Assembly: GCA_018806915.1 (NCBI GenBank)
Contig: JAGKQI010000071.1
Span: 124,001 to 188,000, forward strand
Direction of reading: 5' to 3'
DNA length: 64,000 bases
Origin: Phytophthora colocasiae
Lineage: Eukaryota; Oomycota; Peronosporomycetes; Peronosporales; Peronosporaceae
Shown: piece by piece, positions 38,419 through 49,318 of the stretch
Layout: each line of letters starts with the position of its first letter
Position numbering within the stretch: position 1 is the first letter of the stretch
The notes under the pieces: generated by a model
Seen by the model: only the letters and a program-made list of their open reading frames with translations
The model's database searches: none
Told to the model about the DNA's origin: nothing
Translations under genes and position numbers: made by a program

Positions 38419-39951
38419 GTGGGAGATCTACCACGACCCCGAGTGAGGAAGCTGGCCAGGATTGCCGATGATTTCATCTTGGATTCCAGAGGCGTTTTGT
38501 ACCGCCTCAGCCGTGCTACCAGGGAACGTCCGAGAGACATGGTCGATGAACTCAGACTTGTGGTTCCCAGAGACTTGCATGCCGATATGCTGCACTATGC
38601 TCATGGGGATTACCAGGGTGCTCACCAGGGAATCAAACGTACGTTCGAGAAGCTGAGCTCCGAGTTCTACTGGATTGGTATGTACGCTGATGTGGAAAGG
38701 TTCGTCAAGGAGTGTATGGACTGTGCAAGTGGCAAGGGGCGTCCCCCGAATCCTGGACCGTCGCCCGGCAACATCGAGCCCAGTCGACCTTTTGAAGTAG
38801 TGTCCATGGATTTCGTGACGCACATGCCAAAGTCCGCCAGAGGCAACACGTTCCTGCTGTTGTTCCAAGACATGTTCTCAGGATATGTGATGTGCAAGCC
38901 TATGAGTATTACCACGACTCAAGATGTCGCTGATGCCTACGAGGAACGTGTCTTCCGGAACTTCGGAGCTAGTTCCCTGATACGCCATGATCAGGACCCT
39001 CGGTTCATGAGTGAAGTGTTCAGGTGTTTCCGGGATCTCCTGGGAAGCAGACAGCGAGCGACTCTGGCGTACCGTCCTCAGGCGAACGGCCAGCAAGAAC
39101 GGTCTGTTCAGACGGTCGTGCGCGCCATCAAGGCCTACATCGCCGAAGCTGATCAGAGTGACTGGGATGACCACGCCGAGCGTCTGATGTTCGCATTGAA
39201 CACTTCCTTTGATGCGACCCGTCTGGAAACACCTTTCTTTCTGGTGCACGGATGGGATGCTCATGGGACTGTGTCCGCGATGCTTGGTCCAAAGCCTTCT
39301 GGTGTACAAGAGCGCACTGCTTATGAGTGGCGTCGGAAGATGCAACGAGATTACAGCTACGCTCAAGCCTGTGCTGAAGAACTTCAGAAGAAGGCCAAGC
39401 GGGAGCGTTCTGAAGAACAGACTCGAAAGTGGAAGGAGTTGTCGGAACGTCTGAAGTCCGGATTTGCCGTCGGTGATGCCGTGTGGCTATACATCCCCAA
39501 GGTACAAACGGGGTTGAGTCGGAAACTCGCACACATGTGGCATGGCCCTTTCCGGATTGAAGAGATGTTGGATGATTTTCGTGTGAAACTGAAGGTTGAG
39601 GATACCGGGTATCGGGTGAACCCCTGGGTTCATATAAGTCGCCTGAAGCCGAGAGCCTTGTTTCCCAGAAGACCGACTGTGGAACTCGATGTCCGCGAGG
39701 ATGATGACTTTGATGCAGCACTGTTACCAGAAGACAGTTGGGAGCCCGACACCGAGAATGATGAATACGAAGTGGAAAAGATACTTGACACTCGGTGGAG
39801 CAAACGTACCAGGACCTCCAAGAGACTTCGCGAATACCTGGTCAAGTGGAAGGGGTACGACGAGACAGAGTGGCTACCCTTGTCAAAGCTGAACTGTGGC
39901 GCTTTACTGTATGAGTTCAATCAGAGCGCACGAGCGCGAGCTCGTTTTTAA
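38419..39951 (+). CDS. Element 1 integrase with chromodomain
   Basis: Zinc-binding domain (MLHYAHGDYQGAHQGIKRTF .. VKECMDCASGKG), catalytic core with Asp (VVSMDFVTHMPKSARG), Asp (SSLIRHDQDPRFMSEV) and Glu (RPQANGQQERSVQTVV), C-terminal domain (GDAVWLYIPKVQTGLSRKLA) and chromodomain (YEVEKILDTRWSKRTRTSKR .. WKGYDETEWLPLSKLN). 510 codons with all key residues. It is in the same frame as the RNase H ORF, separated only by the TAG at 38335-38337. The 280 bp that follow look untranslated. Confidence 0.9.
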   Translation: MGDLPRPRVRKLARIADDFILDSRGVLYRLSRATRERPRDMVDELRLVVPRDLHADMLHYAHGDYQGAHQGIKRTFEKLSSEFYWIGMYADVERFVKECMDCASGKGRPPNPGPSPGNIEPSRPFEVVSMDFVTHMPKSARGNTFLLLFQDMFSGYVMCKPMSITTTQDVADAYEERVFRNFGASSLIRHDQDPRFMSEVFRCFRDLLGSRQRATLAYRPQANGQQERSVQTVVRAIKAYIAEADQSDWDDHAERLMFALNTSFDATRLETPFFLVHGWDAHGTVSAMLGPKPSGVQERTAYEWRRKMQRDYSYAQACAEELQKKAKRERSEEQTRKWKELSERLKSGFAVGDAVWLYIPKVQTGLSRKLAHMWHGPFRIEEMLDDFRVKLKVEDTGYRVNPWVHISRLKPRALFPRRPTVELDVREDDDFDAALLPEDSWEPDTENDEYEVEKILDTRWSKRTRTSKRLREYLVKWKGYDETEWLPLSKLNCGALLYEFNQSARARARF

Positions 39952-40234
39952 GCAATGCAAGCTGGAGACGATCACCCCAGAGTTTAGACTCTAACCTATT
40001 CTGAAAACTCTGGTGAACAGTGATGTTCACCAGACGATGTATTTCAGAGATGAGGGTGTCTGAGAGACATGTCTTTCGGAAATGTGATTTCGGGGATACA
40101 TGACTCCCAGAGATGGTGATTGTTATGTGAATTTGTATGGGGATGATTTTGTGATTGTGTGTTTATGATGGAATTTTACGAGTGAATTATGATGATGCTA
40201 CGAGAAGAAGATTACTGAACGACATGTGAGGATG

Positions 40235-40720
40235 TTAAAGGATGTGCGGTCCTCTGGGGAATGGAGTTGAGACGCCGGAAGGAGGATTCGCAGAAGCAGA
40301 AGCCGCAGACGTATCAGGCACGCTCACATGATCATCGCCGTCAGCAGCATCAACGCCCTGCTTCGGAGCGGCGGACGCGCTCGACTGTGAGGCTGGGGCG
40401 CTTGAGCTACCACCAGGTGATGCGGGAGCACCGTCACCACCACCTCGCGATGCTACGGAGGCCGAAGCAGGCCCAGTGCCCGAGGCGTTGGCACTAGTAG
40501 GAGCCAATGGAGAACCCATGGTTGCTGGATCTTCTTCTGACTTGTGTGTCAGAAAGGAAATCGGGGTGTGGCCGTTTGTGGGATACGACAGTTGGCTATT
40601 TCTGAGTCTGATGGAATCAGACTGAGCGACAGGACACCAGAGATTCTGAAATCCCGGAAGTTTTGAGAGCGTCACAGCTACACTATGTTCACGGGACCTC
40701 TGACGTACTGTCCTGGCCAT
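40235..40720 (-). pseudogene. Element 1 antisense ORF, N-terminal remnant
   Basis: From an ATG at 40720: MARTVRQRSREHSVAVTLSK LPGFQNLWCPVAQS, then a Ser/Ala/Gly-rich part, ending PFPRGPHIL. It is homologous to the start of the Element 2 and Element 3 antisense ORFs (CPVAQSD; RGPHILSTAEVDGLF in Element 3). The rest of the ORF is deleted; the remaining sequence joins the pol 3' region directly. Confidence 0.78.
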
Positions 40721-40763
40721 GATGCTCAGTTTGGAGAAAGTTCCGCACTGACGAATTATGACC

Positions 40764-40775
40764 AGGAGGGGCGGT
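40764..40775 (+). promoter_or_regulatory. Element 1 polypurine tract
   Basis: AGGAGGGGCGGT directly before the 3' LTR start at 40776. The same 12 bases stand before the 3' LTR of Element 2. Confidence 0.75.
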
Positions 40776-42673
40776 TGACACGTTGCTAATTACGATTTTT
40801 GAGTGGATATGGACGTTACGCTGTGATGTGATTGGATATACACTGGGTTGTGGGAGAAAGGGAGATGTGGGACGAGGTTATGTCCCGTGCGACAATATGA
40901 TGGGTCTGTGGAAGAAAACTGCTATATATATTAACCTTCACCTGTACTGCAAAGGGGCCCAAGAGATCAGAAGTGTTCCTCGGAAAAGTGCACAAACTCC
41001 GAGAGACAACAACACTCAGTCTGATCACCAGACTTTCCCCGACGATGAGTGCCTAAAGGTTGGCAGAAAGTCTCTCAGAAGAATGTATCTCTGAGAGACC
41101 TCATCCCGTTGCCGTCCTGTGTGACGATGATGGTTCAAGGAATACAGTTATACCCACAAGATACCAAGTATCGCGCACCGGACGTAGCGCACCCCGCGCA
41201 TATCCCAACTGGACTTCGTGCGTTGTAGCATACGTGCTCCGCACCCTGAAAATACTCATGGATTTCTGGTATCACGCATGGAAACTCTGATATCACACCA
41301 TGAAGTCTGACGTACATGAGTCCGACGTACATGAAGTCCGACGTACATGAGTCTGACGTACATGGAGTCTTACGAACATGATTCTGGTAAACAAGTCTGA
41401 TGTGTCCGGCTTATACAAGCAATATTCCAGACATTTACCAGTTTCCGATGAACAGACTCCGTCGTACAAGACTCCGATGAACAGACCCAAGTGTCACGAC
41501 TCTGGTATTTACGACTCTGATGTACATGATTCCGGAGTACATGGTTCCGATGAACATGTCTCCGACGCACATGATTCAGACCCTGATGAACAGGATACCA
41601 GACTCTGACACTCCGAAGTCCACCCCATACTGAAACCAAGTGTACCCAACACGACCTCACGCAATCAAGTGAAACGCAACCTGCTCATCCCTGTAATGAC
41701 ATCATTAAGTGTCGACTCGACAAGATCTGCAGCATCGACTACCATAGTGAGCCCAAGTGAAAGTTCCTGAGTTATACTGAGACCAAGTGTATATGAGAAT
41801 ATGGAAGACAGAAGACAGAGAGATACGAGATAGATAACCAGAGTTCAATTTTTCCCTGTTGTAACGAGTTCGATTTGCTTTGTTATAACGAGGTCGTCTG
41901 CCTGCTGCTTCCCGTAAGTATTAGGCCACGACAAAGCTTTGAGTCGTGTGATCTCTCACCTATCAAGCCCCTTTAGGTGGAGATCAGCGTAACGTAGAGA
42001 CCTGAGAGGACCCACCTATTCCATTTACTAGTTGGGTCGTTTGTCTTGTCTCTAGCGGTAGCCCATTTCATATTGTACGTTTGGACAGGTTTTGGGAGCT
42101 AGACAGTCGCTCTCAAGACGCTCGGTAGACTGTTATATAACTGATAGTGTATTGGTTTTATTTTCCCTCTATATATTAGAGGGTGGTGCGCGAAAGTTAC
42201 GGGAATACCAGACAGACCAGGTGTCTGGTGAACATTTCCCTAGTTGACCTGGAGAACTAGCCCACTGCTCAAGGGCCAGGAAAGAATAAGAGCAGCTACA
42301 TATTTGTATATCGGAACTCTATATTGCGGTTATCTCGGAAGTCTAATTACTGGACTTCCCATTGTATTAATTTCTCTTTTGCCTTCAGAAATCTCTGGTG
42401 TACACAAGTGTTCACCGGAAAACGTTCGACTCTCAAGCGCTCCTGTGAGGACCAGAAGGACATCCGACGGTCTACGCAAGGAACCCTCACTCTCATCAAC
42501 ACTCTCACGACCCCGGCGAGGGTCTCATTACCAAGACAACGAACCTACGAGGACAGCACAAGGTAACACACGCCCACCTTGCTGTGTGACTCTGGTATCA
42601 CTACCGGTAGTCACACTTCCAGGTTCACTGTACGCCCCTGCACCGCGGTAAAAGTTGCACCGACTTCGCGACA
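40776..42673 (+). repeat. Element 1 3' LTR
   Basis: 1,898 bp, nearly identical to 28123-30021, with the same tandem arrays (first one at about 41300-41380). Preceded by the polypurine tract at 40764-40775. Confidence 0.93.
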
Positions 42674-42677
42674 GTAT

Positions 42678-43365
42678 GCAGTCTGTGCAGCCGATCTCGA
42701 TGGGTTGACAGGTAGAGACGTCATTACGGGGGATGTGCAGGTCAGTAATCACTTGAATGCGTGACTTGAACTTGGGTTCACTTGGTTTCAGTATGGTCTT
42801 GGATCTTCGGTGGTTTCAGAGTCTGGTATCCTGGTTTTCAGAGTCTGATATCACTTGCTTTTCAGAGTCTTGGTCACTCAGAGTTAGAGATACCAGAGTC
42901 TTGAGTACGAAACCAGAGTACGGAGCACCAATGCTACAACGTACATGAAGATCTTGAGGGTTGCGCGGGTGCGCGGCGTCCGGCGCGCGATACTTGGTCT
43001 CTGCGGGTATATATTGTGAATCCTTGAACCATCCATCGTCGCGCTGGACGGTAACGGGATGAGGTCTCTCAGAGATACGTTCTTCTGAGAGACTTTCTGC
43101 CAGAACTTAGGCACTCATCGTCGGGGAAAGTCCGGTGACCAGACAGAGTGTAGTCGACCTTCAGAGTTGTGCACACTCTGAAGTACACTTCTGGTCCTTT
43201 GGGCCCCTTTACAGTCAGGCGAAGGTTTACCCACAATCTTCCACAGATGTCGCACGGGTGCGGCCGCGTCCCAAAGTCCCTTTCGCTTATAACCCATAGT
43301 ATAACCAATCACATCATAACGTAATATCCACCGGTCGCTCGAAAATCGGAATTAACATCATGTCA
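42678..43365 (-). repeat. Element 2 3' LTR, inner part (split by Element 1)
   Basis: 688 bp, nearly identical to 58108-58796. Immediately inside it (43366-43377) is the polypurine tract, and 56 bp beyond its end is the ATG of the antisense ORF. Any promoter of that ORF must therefore lie in or next to this LTR. Confidence 0.92.
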
Positions 43366-43377
43366 ACCGCCCCTCCT
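43366..43377 (-). promoter_or_regulatory. Element 2 polypurine tract
   Basis: AGGAGGGGCGGT on the minus strand directly abuts the start of the 3' LTR (TGACATG), the position expected for the plus-strand primer of reverse transcription. Identical to 40764-40775 in Element 1. Confidence 0.75.
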
Positions 43378-43420
43378 GGTCACGATCCATCAGTGCGGAA
43401 CTTTCTCCAAGCTGTGTATC

Positions 43421-46400
43421 ATGGCCAGGCCCATCAAACATTCTGATAGACGTTTTTCAGAGCGTAGCGTAGCTGCAACTCTTTGCCAGTTGCCTGGTTT
43501 TCAGAGTCTCTGGTGTCCCGTCGCACAATCTGATTATCTCAGACTCAGAAACTTGAATTTGACTTGCCTAACAGGCGGTCATTTCCAAAACTCCGTCCTT
43601 TCGCTCATGACTGAGGAAACGAACACTTCCCTGAGCTCAAACGCCCCAGCGAGTGGGGTGGCAGGCGACGCCACAGGTACTTGTCCTGCTTCAGCAACTG
43701 CCGGTATATCGCAGGGTGGAGATGTTGGTTCAGCCACATCGCCAGGTGGCAGCCCTAGCGCCCCAGCCCATGCATCCAAACCTACCGACTCACAGGTCGA
43801 TGGTCCGATTGGGGACCTCCCTGGTGATGACATGAACTCGGCCGGTGCTGGTGATCTCTCGCCACCGGTGGCTTCACGTGGGGAATCTCACTCTGAATTC
43901 TCTGAGGGTACTCCTGGTGTCTTCAGACCGCGAGCCTTTGGTACTCCACGGCTTTTGTCCACAGAAGAGGTTGATCGGCTGTTTCGTCAGGGTCTGGTGA
44001 CGTCCACAGGAGACCAAGTCACGGCGTTGGGGGACTCTGATGTTCCCCAGAATTATATTGCTCCCATCGTCAAACCAGAGGGACGTGCCTTTCTGGTGAG
44101 TACTCCTGCACGGGCTGAAGATTTCAGAAGAGGGCGTCACATAGCGAACGCGTATGGTGGCCCCTGTGTACTCGTGGGTTACGAGGCACTCACTGATGAA
44201 GACTTCCGGGAGCTGGAGCGGGTGATCCCAAGCTTCGATCCTGACGAAGTCGTGTCTCCGTGCGCCCAGACTCCAGACGTGCGTACTCTGGATGCTTTGA
44301 CGTCGTATGTGGATGTTCGCCGGGAACTGGGGTCTCTGGTTTCTCACGTCTCCCCCACTCGGCTTGCCGAGAAAGTTTTTCTGACGGCCGGATGCCTAAA
44401 ACTTATGACTGCTGCTCACCGTCGCCTTCGGGAACGTGTTGGTTCTCAGAACGGTGTCGCTTTGATTGATGCTGCAGCAGCGCGCTCTGAATGCGAAGAA
44501 ATCAAGCGTGAGTGGGTACTGCACTGTCAATACTGGAAACACGAGCTTAAGTGTGCCCAGCAAGACGCCGGTGTGGTAGAAGAACGCATGACTTCGGAGC
44601 TTCAGGATCTCAAGGCTCACTACCAGGACCAAGTGGAAGCTCTGAAATCGGATAAGGCTGCTCTGAAATCCCAAGTCGCTGATCTTCAAGCGCAGGTCTC
44701 GATTCTGAAATCGCGTCCTGAAGTCGAGCCCACAGATCCATGGGGATTCTCAGAGTTCTTACAAGAGAACTCTGAAATCTCCGGTAATTGGGATCGGCTC
44801 CATGACCTTCTGGTGTCGTTTCAGGAGAATACTATCGTTCCTGATAACTGGACGACTGTCATCAGTGTGACAGCTTTGGACGCACGGAAGAAGCCTGTTC
44901 CTGATTTCAAGAAACGGCTTTCTGAAGAACGAGCTCGTTGGGCTGCTGAGAAGGCTGCGAAGACCACCAGAGTTCTGGATCTTACTCGTCCAAGTGCTGG
45001 AACCTCAGAGTCCAAGAGCGAGAGCCCACGGTACCTGTCATATCCACCTAAGCCCCAGACTCTGAAATCATCTCCGAAGCGACCGTTCAAGTGGGACTCC
45101 AAGAATTTGCAGCGTCGCCCGTCCGGACACAAGCCCGTTGAAGAGTCGGCGCTTCCGGCGAATGCAGATTCTAAGGTGGCAAAGTCTGAGGTCCACAAGA
45201 GGCTCCCTGGTGACGTGGTCTGGAAGGAAGTTCGACCCGACCTCCGCCAAGCCCTGCTATCTGGGATCAAGTATGATAAAGCCATGGAGTGGTTAGCGTC
45301 GGACAAAGAGGCTCACAGTCTCTTTAGCAGTCCGGTTCTCATTCAGATGTTGGTGAGCCTGGTATTCTCTCGTCGCCTGGATTCTACTCTCTGGGCCAAG
45401 TACGTCCCTGAAGTGTATTACCAGATGGCCGAAGAGGTGGTGGATCGTCACATCTCAGCTGGTACCGAGCCTGCAGCCTGGGGTGATCTGGATGGTCACG
45501 TAAATTACCCAGAAAGTGATGTCGAGTCCACCGCCGACAACCCCAAGGATGATCCGGATTACAAAGATTCTGGTGTGGTCGAGTCTGGAGACGAAGATGA
45601 CGACGGGAGCTCAGATGACGGTGCGTCTGACGACAGCGATTCCGAGAGCGACAAGTCTGAAGACAAGAAGTCTCAAGATAAGAAGTCTAGGAGCAAGAAG
45701 TCTGGGGACAAGAAGTCCGGGAGCAAGAAGTCTGGAGACAAGAAGTCTGATGACCACCCACGTCCTGGCTCCAAGCGTCCCCGGGACTCTGATGACGACT
45801 CAGACTCTGATGATGGACCTATCATCCCCACCAAGAAGTCCAAGAGAAGTATCGCATCCGTAAAAGCCCATACCAGTCCCAAGTCTCGCCCGAAATCCAC
45901 CAGTGGAAGTGGGTCGAAGTCCAAGGGTTCTTCAGGGAAGGCACGTAGTCTGGTATCCAAGCCTTACAATTCTCTGACGGTCAAGGAGCTCCAGGTGGTG
46001 GAAACACCAGACTGTGAGGCATCCTCCTGGTTGTACTATGGCATCAGAGTACAGCGAGTGAGCTCCACTAGGACCACCACTGGCCAGACATTGGGTTTCC
46101 CAGACTACGAGGTACACAAGCACTCATGTGCCATCCTCAAGAAGCGCTGGGACTCTGAGCGGTACTGTGCGGTCATCCGCAAGAAGCGCGCCCCTTGGGA
46201 GGTCATGTTCGACAACAGATTCTCAGAGTTTTACTTCCACAAGCGGGACGAACTGGGACCCATGGTGTTGGCTGACGTAGAAGACATTGTGCGCAGCATG
46301 AAGAAGCACGCTCAAGCCTTCTGGGAGCGAACGCATTGGGTGACCATGGATGTTGAGGCTGACGACAAGTCTGCGGAGCTTCACAAGTACCGGTCCATGC

Positions 46401-46540
46401 GTCGAGCCGCCATGATTCGTCAGCACAACGCCCTCATCCGAAAGGTCCTGGGGCACAAAGATTTCCCAGAGTCGTTGCTTTCAGAGCCTGGCATCTGGGT
46501 TGTCCCAGACAAGTCCTGCCCTTGGATCTGGGGGTCCTAA
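43421..46540 (+). CDS. Element 2 antisense ORF between pol and 3' LTR (unknown function)
   Basis: 1,039 codons from an ATG 56 bp inside the 3' LTR, on the strand opposite gag-pol. Order: conserved N-terminus (SVAATLCQLPGFQSLWCPVA), low-complexity Ser/Ala/Gly part, a conserved LLSTEEVDRLF region, a coiled coil (about residues 385-430), a conserved domain (GDVVWKEVRPDLRQALLSGI .. QMLVSLVF), an acidic stretch, Lys-Ser-Asp repeats (KKSGDKKSGSKKSGDKKS) with nuclear-localisation-like PTKKSKR, and a conserved C-terminal domain (SSWLYYGIRV .. FWERTHWVTMD .. CPWIW). Homologous ORFs lie at the same place in Elements 1 and 3. I do not recognise a known family. A nuclear or nucleic-acid role is only suggested by composition. 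The end is cut short by a 26-bp deletion relative to Element 3. Confidence 0.8.
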   Translation: MARPIKHSDRRFSERSVAATLCQLPGFQSLWCPVAQSDYLRLRNLNLTCLTGGHFQNSVLSLMTEETNTSLSSNAPASGVAGDATGTCPASATAGISQGGDVGSATSPGGSPSAPAHASKPTDSQVDGPIGDLPGDDMNSAGAGDLSPPVASRGESHSEFSEGTPGVFRPRAFGTPRLLSTEEVDRLFRQGLVTSTGDQVTALGDSDVPQNYIAPIVKPEGRAFLVSTPARAEDFRRGRHIANAYGGPCVLVGYEALTDEDFRELERVIPSFDPDEVVSPCAQTPDVRTLDALTSYVDVRRELGSLVSHVSPTRLAEKVFLTAGCLKLMTAAHRRLRERVGSQNGVALIDAAAARSECEEIKREWVLHCQYWKHELKCAQQDAGVVEERMTSELQDLKAHYQDQVEALKSDKAALKSQVADLQAQVSILKSRPEVEPTDPWGFSEFLQENSEISGNWDRLHDLLVSFQENTIVPDNWTTVISVTALDARKKPVPDFKKRLSEERARWAAEKAAKTTRVLDLTRPSAGTSESKSESPRYLSYPPKPQTLKSSPKRPFKWDSKNLQRRPSGHKPVEESALPANADSKVAKSEVHKRLPGDVVWKEVRPDLRQALLSGIKYDKAMEWLASDKEAHSLFSSPVLIQMLVSLVFSRRLDSTLWAKYVPEVYYQMAEEVVDRHISAGTEPAAWGDLDGHVNYPESDVESTADNPKDDPDYKDSGVVESGDEDDDGSSDDGASDDSDSESDKSEDKKSQDKKSRSKKSGDKKSGSKKSGDKKSDDHPRPGSKRPRDSDDDSDSDDGPIIPTKKSKRSIASVKAHTSPKSRPKSTSGSGSKSKGSSGKARSLVSKPYNSLTVKELQVVETPDCEASSWLYYGIRVQRVSSTRTTTGQTLGFPDYEVHKHSCAILKKRWDSERYCAVIRKKRAPWEVMFDNRFSEFYFHKRDELGPMVLADVEDIVRSMKKHAQAFWERTHWVTMDVEADDKSAELHKYRSMRRAAMIRQHNALIRKVLGHKDFPESLLSEPGIWVVPDKSCPWIWGS

Positions 46541-46715
46541 GTGTCTGAGTCTGGAGACGCAACTGGGTGACTTGGACGCGATTGAGCCTGCTCGGATGCA
46601 ATGGGCCACGGTGAATGTGGACGAAGAGTGGCTCCAGTACGTCCCCGCTGACGTCAAGAAGGATCATATGACACCTACGGAGCGTTCCGAGAACCCGATC
46701 TCCCTTCGCTACTGA
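46541..46715 (+). pseudogene. Out-of-frame C-terminal tail of the Element 2 antisense ORF
   Basis: GGPKCLSLETQLGDLDAIEP and the following residues, ending ENPISLRY, match the end of the Element 3 antisense ORF (GGPKCLSLRNQLEAIDSAEP .. ENPVSLK). Element 3 has 26 more bases just before this point; their loss in Element 2 causes the premature stop at 46540. Confidence 0.75.
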
Positions 46716-47100
46716 AGCCCAGGTGTCCACCATGGTGCCCACGGGAAGGCTGCATTTTCGAAAAGCCAAATAGTTGTCTGCATTTGTGACGTAAACCCCT
46801 GGCCTCAGTGTAGCTTCCTAATCCCTTAATCTTTCAGTATCATTCCACGTAATCACACTTCTTCTCATCATCTCATTGTTCATAACCTCGTATCCTCCAG
46901 CACTTAATTCTCCACAAACTCACTTCCATATTCACATTCACGCAGTCGTTTTATATAAGCAGTAACATGGTCGATCACATATCCAAACGCACGAATTTCA
47001 GAAATAGGTCTCTGAAAACACGCACTCAGACTACCACACTCTAAAAGTCAATGTCCGAAATCCTTCAGATATCAGACTTCCAGATGTGTTTTCAGAGTTA

Positions 47101-48414
47101 TTAGACTCTGGGGTGATCGTCTCCAGCCTGTATCGCCTGAAAACGGGCTCGTGCTCGTGCACTCTGGTTGAATTCGTAAAGTAATGCTCCACAGTTCAAC
47201 TTCGATAACGGTAACCACTCAGTTTCATCGTAACCTTTCCACTTAATCAGATATTCGCGCAGGCGTCTGGACGTCCTGGTACGCTTGTTCCAGCGGGTAT
47301 CCAGAATCTTCTCCACTTCATACTCGTCGTTTTCAGTATCAGGTTCCCAACTATCTTCTGGTAACAGGGCGGCGTCAAAATCATCATCTTCTGGAATCTG
47401 GAGTTCCACCGTGGGTCGTCTGGGGAACAGAGCCCTTGGCTTCAGACGGCTCACATGCACCCAGGGGTTCACGCGGTAGCCGGTATCTTCAACCTTGAGT
47501 CGTACTCTGAAATCGTCCAGCATCTCCTCGATCCTGAAGGGTCCGTGCCACATGTGTGCTAGTTTTCTGCTCAATCCCGTTTGTACCTTAGGGATGTAGA
47601 GCCATACGGCGTCGCCTTTAGCGAAACCTGACTTCAGACGCTCTGATAACTCGTTCCACTTTCTGGTCTGTTCTTCAGACCGGTCACGCTTTGCCTTCTT
47701 CTGGAGATCTTCGGCACATGCCAGAGCATAGCTATAGTCTCGTTGCATCTTCCGTCTCCATTCGTACGCAGTTCGCTCCTGAGTCGTCGATGGCTTGGGT
47801 CCAAGCATAGCGGACACCGTCCCGTGAGCATCCCAACCATGTACCAGGTAGAAAGGCGTTTCCAGACGAGTGGCATCGAATGACGTATTCAGGGCAAACA
47901 TCAGACGTTCGGCGTGATCATCCCAGTCACTTTGATCAGCTTCAGAGATATATGCCTTAATCGCGCGCACCACAGTCTGTACTGATCTCTCTTGCTGGCC
48001 GTTGGCTTGAGGCCGGTACCCTAGAGTAGCTCGTTGTCTGCTACCCAAAAGTTCCCTGAAACACTTGAACACCTCACTCATAAAGCGAGGATCTTGATCA
48101 TGACGAATCAGAGAGCTAGCACCAAAGTTTCTGAAAACGCGTTCCTCATAAGCCTCTGCTACATCCTGAGCAGTGGTGACACTCATTGGCTTGCACATCA
48201 CGTATCCTGAAAACATATCCTGGAACAGCAAGAGAAATGTGTTTCCACGTGCGGATTTCGGCATGTGGGTCACAAAATCCATAGACACCACTTCAAATGG
48301 CCGGCTGGGCTCAATATTTCCAGGGGACGGTCCAGGATTTGGGGGTCGCCCCTTGCCACTGGCACAGTCTACGCATTCCTTCACAAATCTCTCCACATCG
48401 GCATACATACCCAA
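47101..48414 (-). CDS. Element 2 integrase with chromodomain
   Basis: Cys-Cys part of the zinc-binding domain (VKECVDCASGKG), catalytic core with Asp (EVVSMDFVTHMPKSARG), Asp (LIRHDQDPRFMSEVF) and Glu (YRPQANGQQERSVQTV), then a C-terminal domain and a chromodomain (YEVEKILDTRWNKRTRTSRR .. WKGYDETEWLPLSKLN). All catalytic residues are intact over 437 codons. It ends at 47101 near the antisense ORF, with about 390 bp between the two stop codons in which I see no gene. Confidence 0.9.
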   Translation of the reverse strand: MGMYADVERFVKECVDCASGKGRPPNPGPSPGNIEPSRPFEVVSMDFVTHMPKSARGNTFLLLFQDMFSGYVMCKPMSVTTAQDVAEAYEERVFRNFGASSLIRHDQDPRFMSEVFKCFRELLGSRQRATLGYRPQANGQQERSVQTVVRAIKAYISEADQSDWDDHAERLMFALNTSFDATRLETPFYLVHGWDAHGTVSAMLGPKPSTTQERTAYEWRRKMQRDYSYALACAEDLQKKAKRDRSEEQTRKWNELSERLKSGFAKGDAVWLYIPKVQTGLSRKLAHMWHGPFRIEEMLDDFRVRLKVEDTGYRVNPWVHVSRLKPRALFPRRPTVELQIPEDDDFDAALLPEDSWEPDTENDEYEVEKILDTRWNKRTRTSRRLREYLIKWKGYDETEWLPLSKLNCGALLYEFNQSARARARFQAIQAGDDHPRV

Positions 48415-49318
48415 CCAGTAAAATTCCGAAACTCAACTTCTCAAAGGTTCTCCTGATTCCTTGATGTCCACCTTGGTAGTCTTCATGAGCATAGTGTAAC
48501 AGGTCTGGATACAAGTCTCTGGGAACCACCAGTCTGAGTTCGTCAACATTGTCCCGGGGCCGCTCTCGAGTAGCGCGACTCAGGCGATATAGTACATCTC
48601 TAGAATCCAGAACGAAGTCCTCAGCAACTCTGGCAAGCTTCCTGACTCGGGGTCGTGGTAAATCTCCCACGTCACCTTTCAGAAACTTCATGAGTTCAAC
48701 CAAGTACGGGTCCTGGCTCTGATGCGCCTTGATCCGTCGCCAGCGTTCTGCCTGGAACTCCAAAGGCCCCAAAGGTTCTCGTTCGTCATCATCCTCAGGC
48801 AGATTAGCGTCAGGCGGAGCTTGGGCACGGGTTACAGCAATCAATACTCTGACCGATCGAGGCAGGGGTGCGGATTCCGGATCAAAAACATTCTCAGACT
48901 CTGGTGATGCATTATGATTTTCAGAGTCTGGTATTTTTGACTCTTGAACTTCCATGTCCGGGTTTGAACAAGGCTTCATCAGTTTCTCATGAACTTTGGA
49001 TACCAATTGCAGGTGCATAAGTTCTTCCTCGTCTCGCACCTGCCAAGCTTCCCCAAGGGTCAAAGTCTTCGAGGTCAGGTAATCCGCCGCTTGGTTAAAC
49101 TCGCGCTTCACATGCACCAACTTCAGAGTCCGAAACTTGGTTTTCAGAGACTCAAATTCGGCCAACCTCCGTTGCAAGTTAGGCTGATTGCAGTTGATTA
49201 GTCCCTGAGCCTGTTGTATCGCGATGCGCGAATCTCCCACAACCACCAACTCCTGTATTCCGTGGTCGAGTGCCATCTTCAGACCATAATTCAGGCCACA
49301 GTATTCCGAGTCATTCAC
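48415..49318 (-). pseudogene. Element 2 second RNase H and integrase N-terminus
   Basis: The second RNase H has the full acidic set: FDGAAKTSTRLGSCG lies just upstream in a disrupted frame (about 49430), followed in this ORF by NDSEYCGLNYGLKMAL (Glu), VVVGDSRIAIQQAQ (Asp) and VKREFNQAADYL (Asp). A linker with Ser/Glu repeats, then the integrase His-His part (LLHYAHEDYQGGHQGIRRTF) follow. The frame shifts at about 48420 into the main integrase ORF. Confidence 0.8.

Larger units (their letters stand above)
28123..42673 (+). mobile_element. Element 1: ~14.6 kb Ty3/gypsy element inside the LTR of Element 2
   Basis: TG..CA ends flanked by GTAT on both sides (28119-28122 and 42674-42677). Contains 5' LTR, PBS, gag, slippery site, protease, an inverted RT block, RNase H, integrase with chromodomain, a truncated antisense ORF, polypurine tract and 3' LTR. 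It is shorter than Element 2 mainly because most of its antisense ORF is deleted. Confidence 0.93.

Noticed and set aside
43421..46540. Antisense ORF as an ordinary host gene between two transposons
   Set aside because: Homologous ORFs occupy the same place and orientation in Elements 1 and 3, between pol and the 3' LTR, so it belongs to the element.
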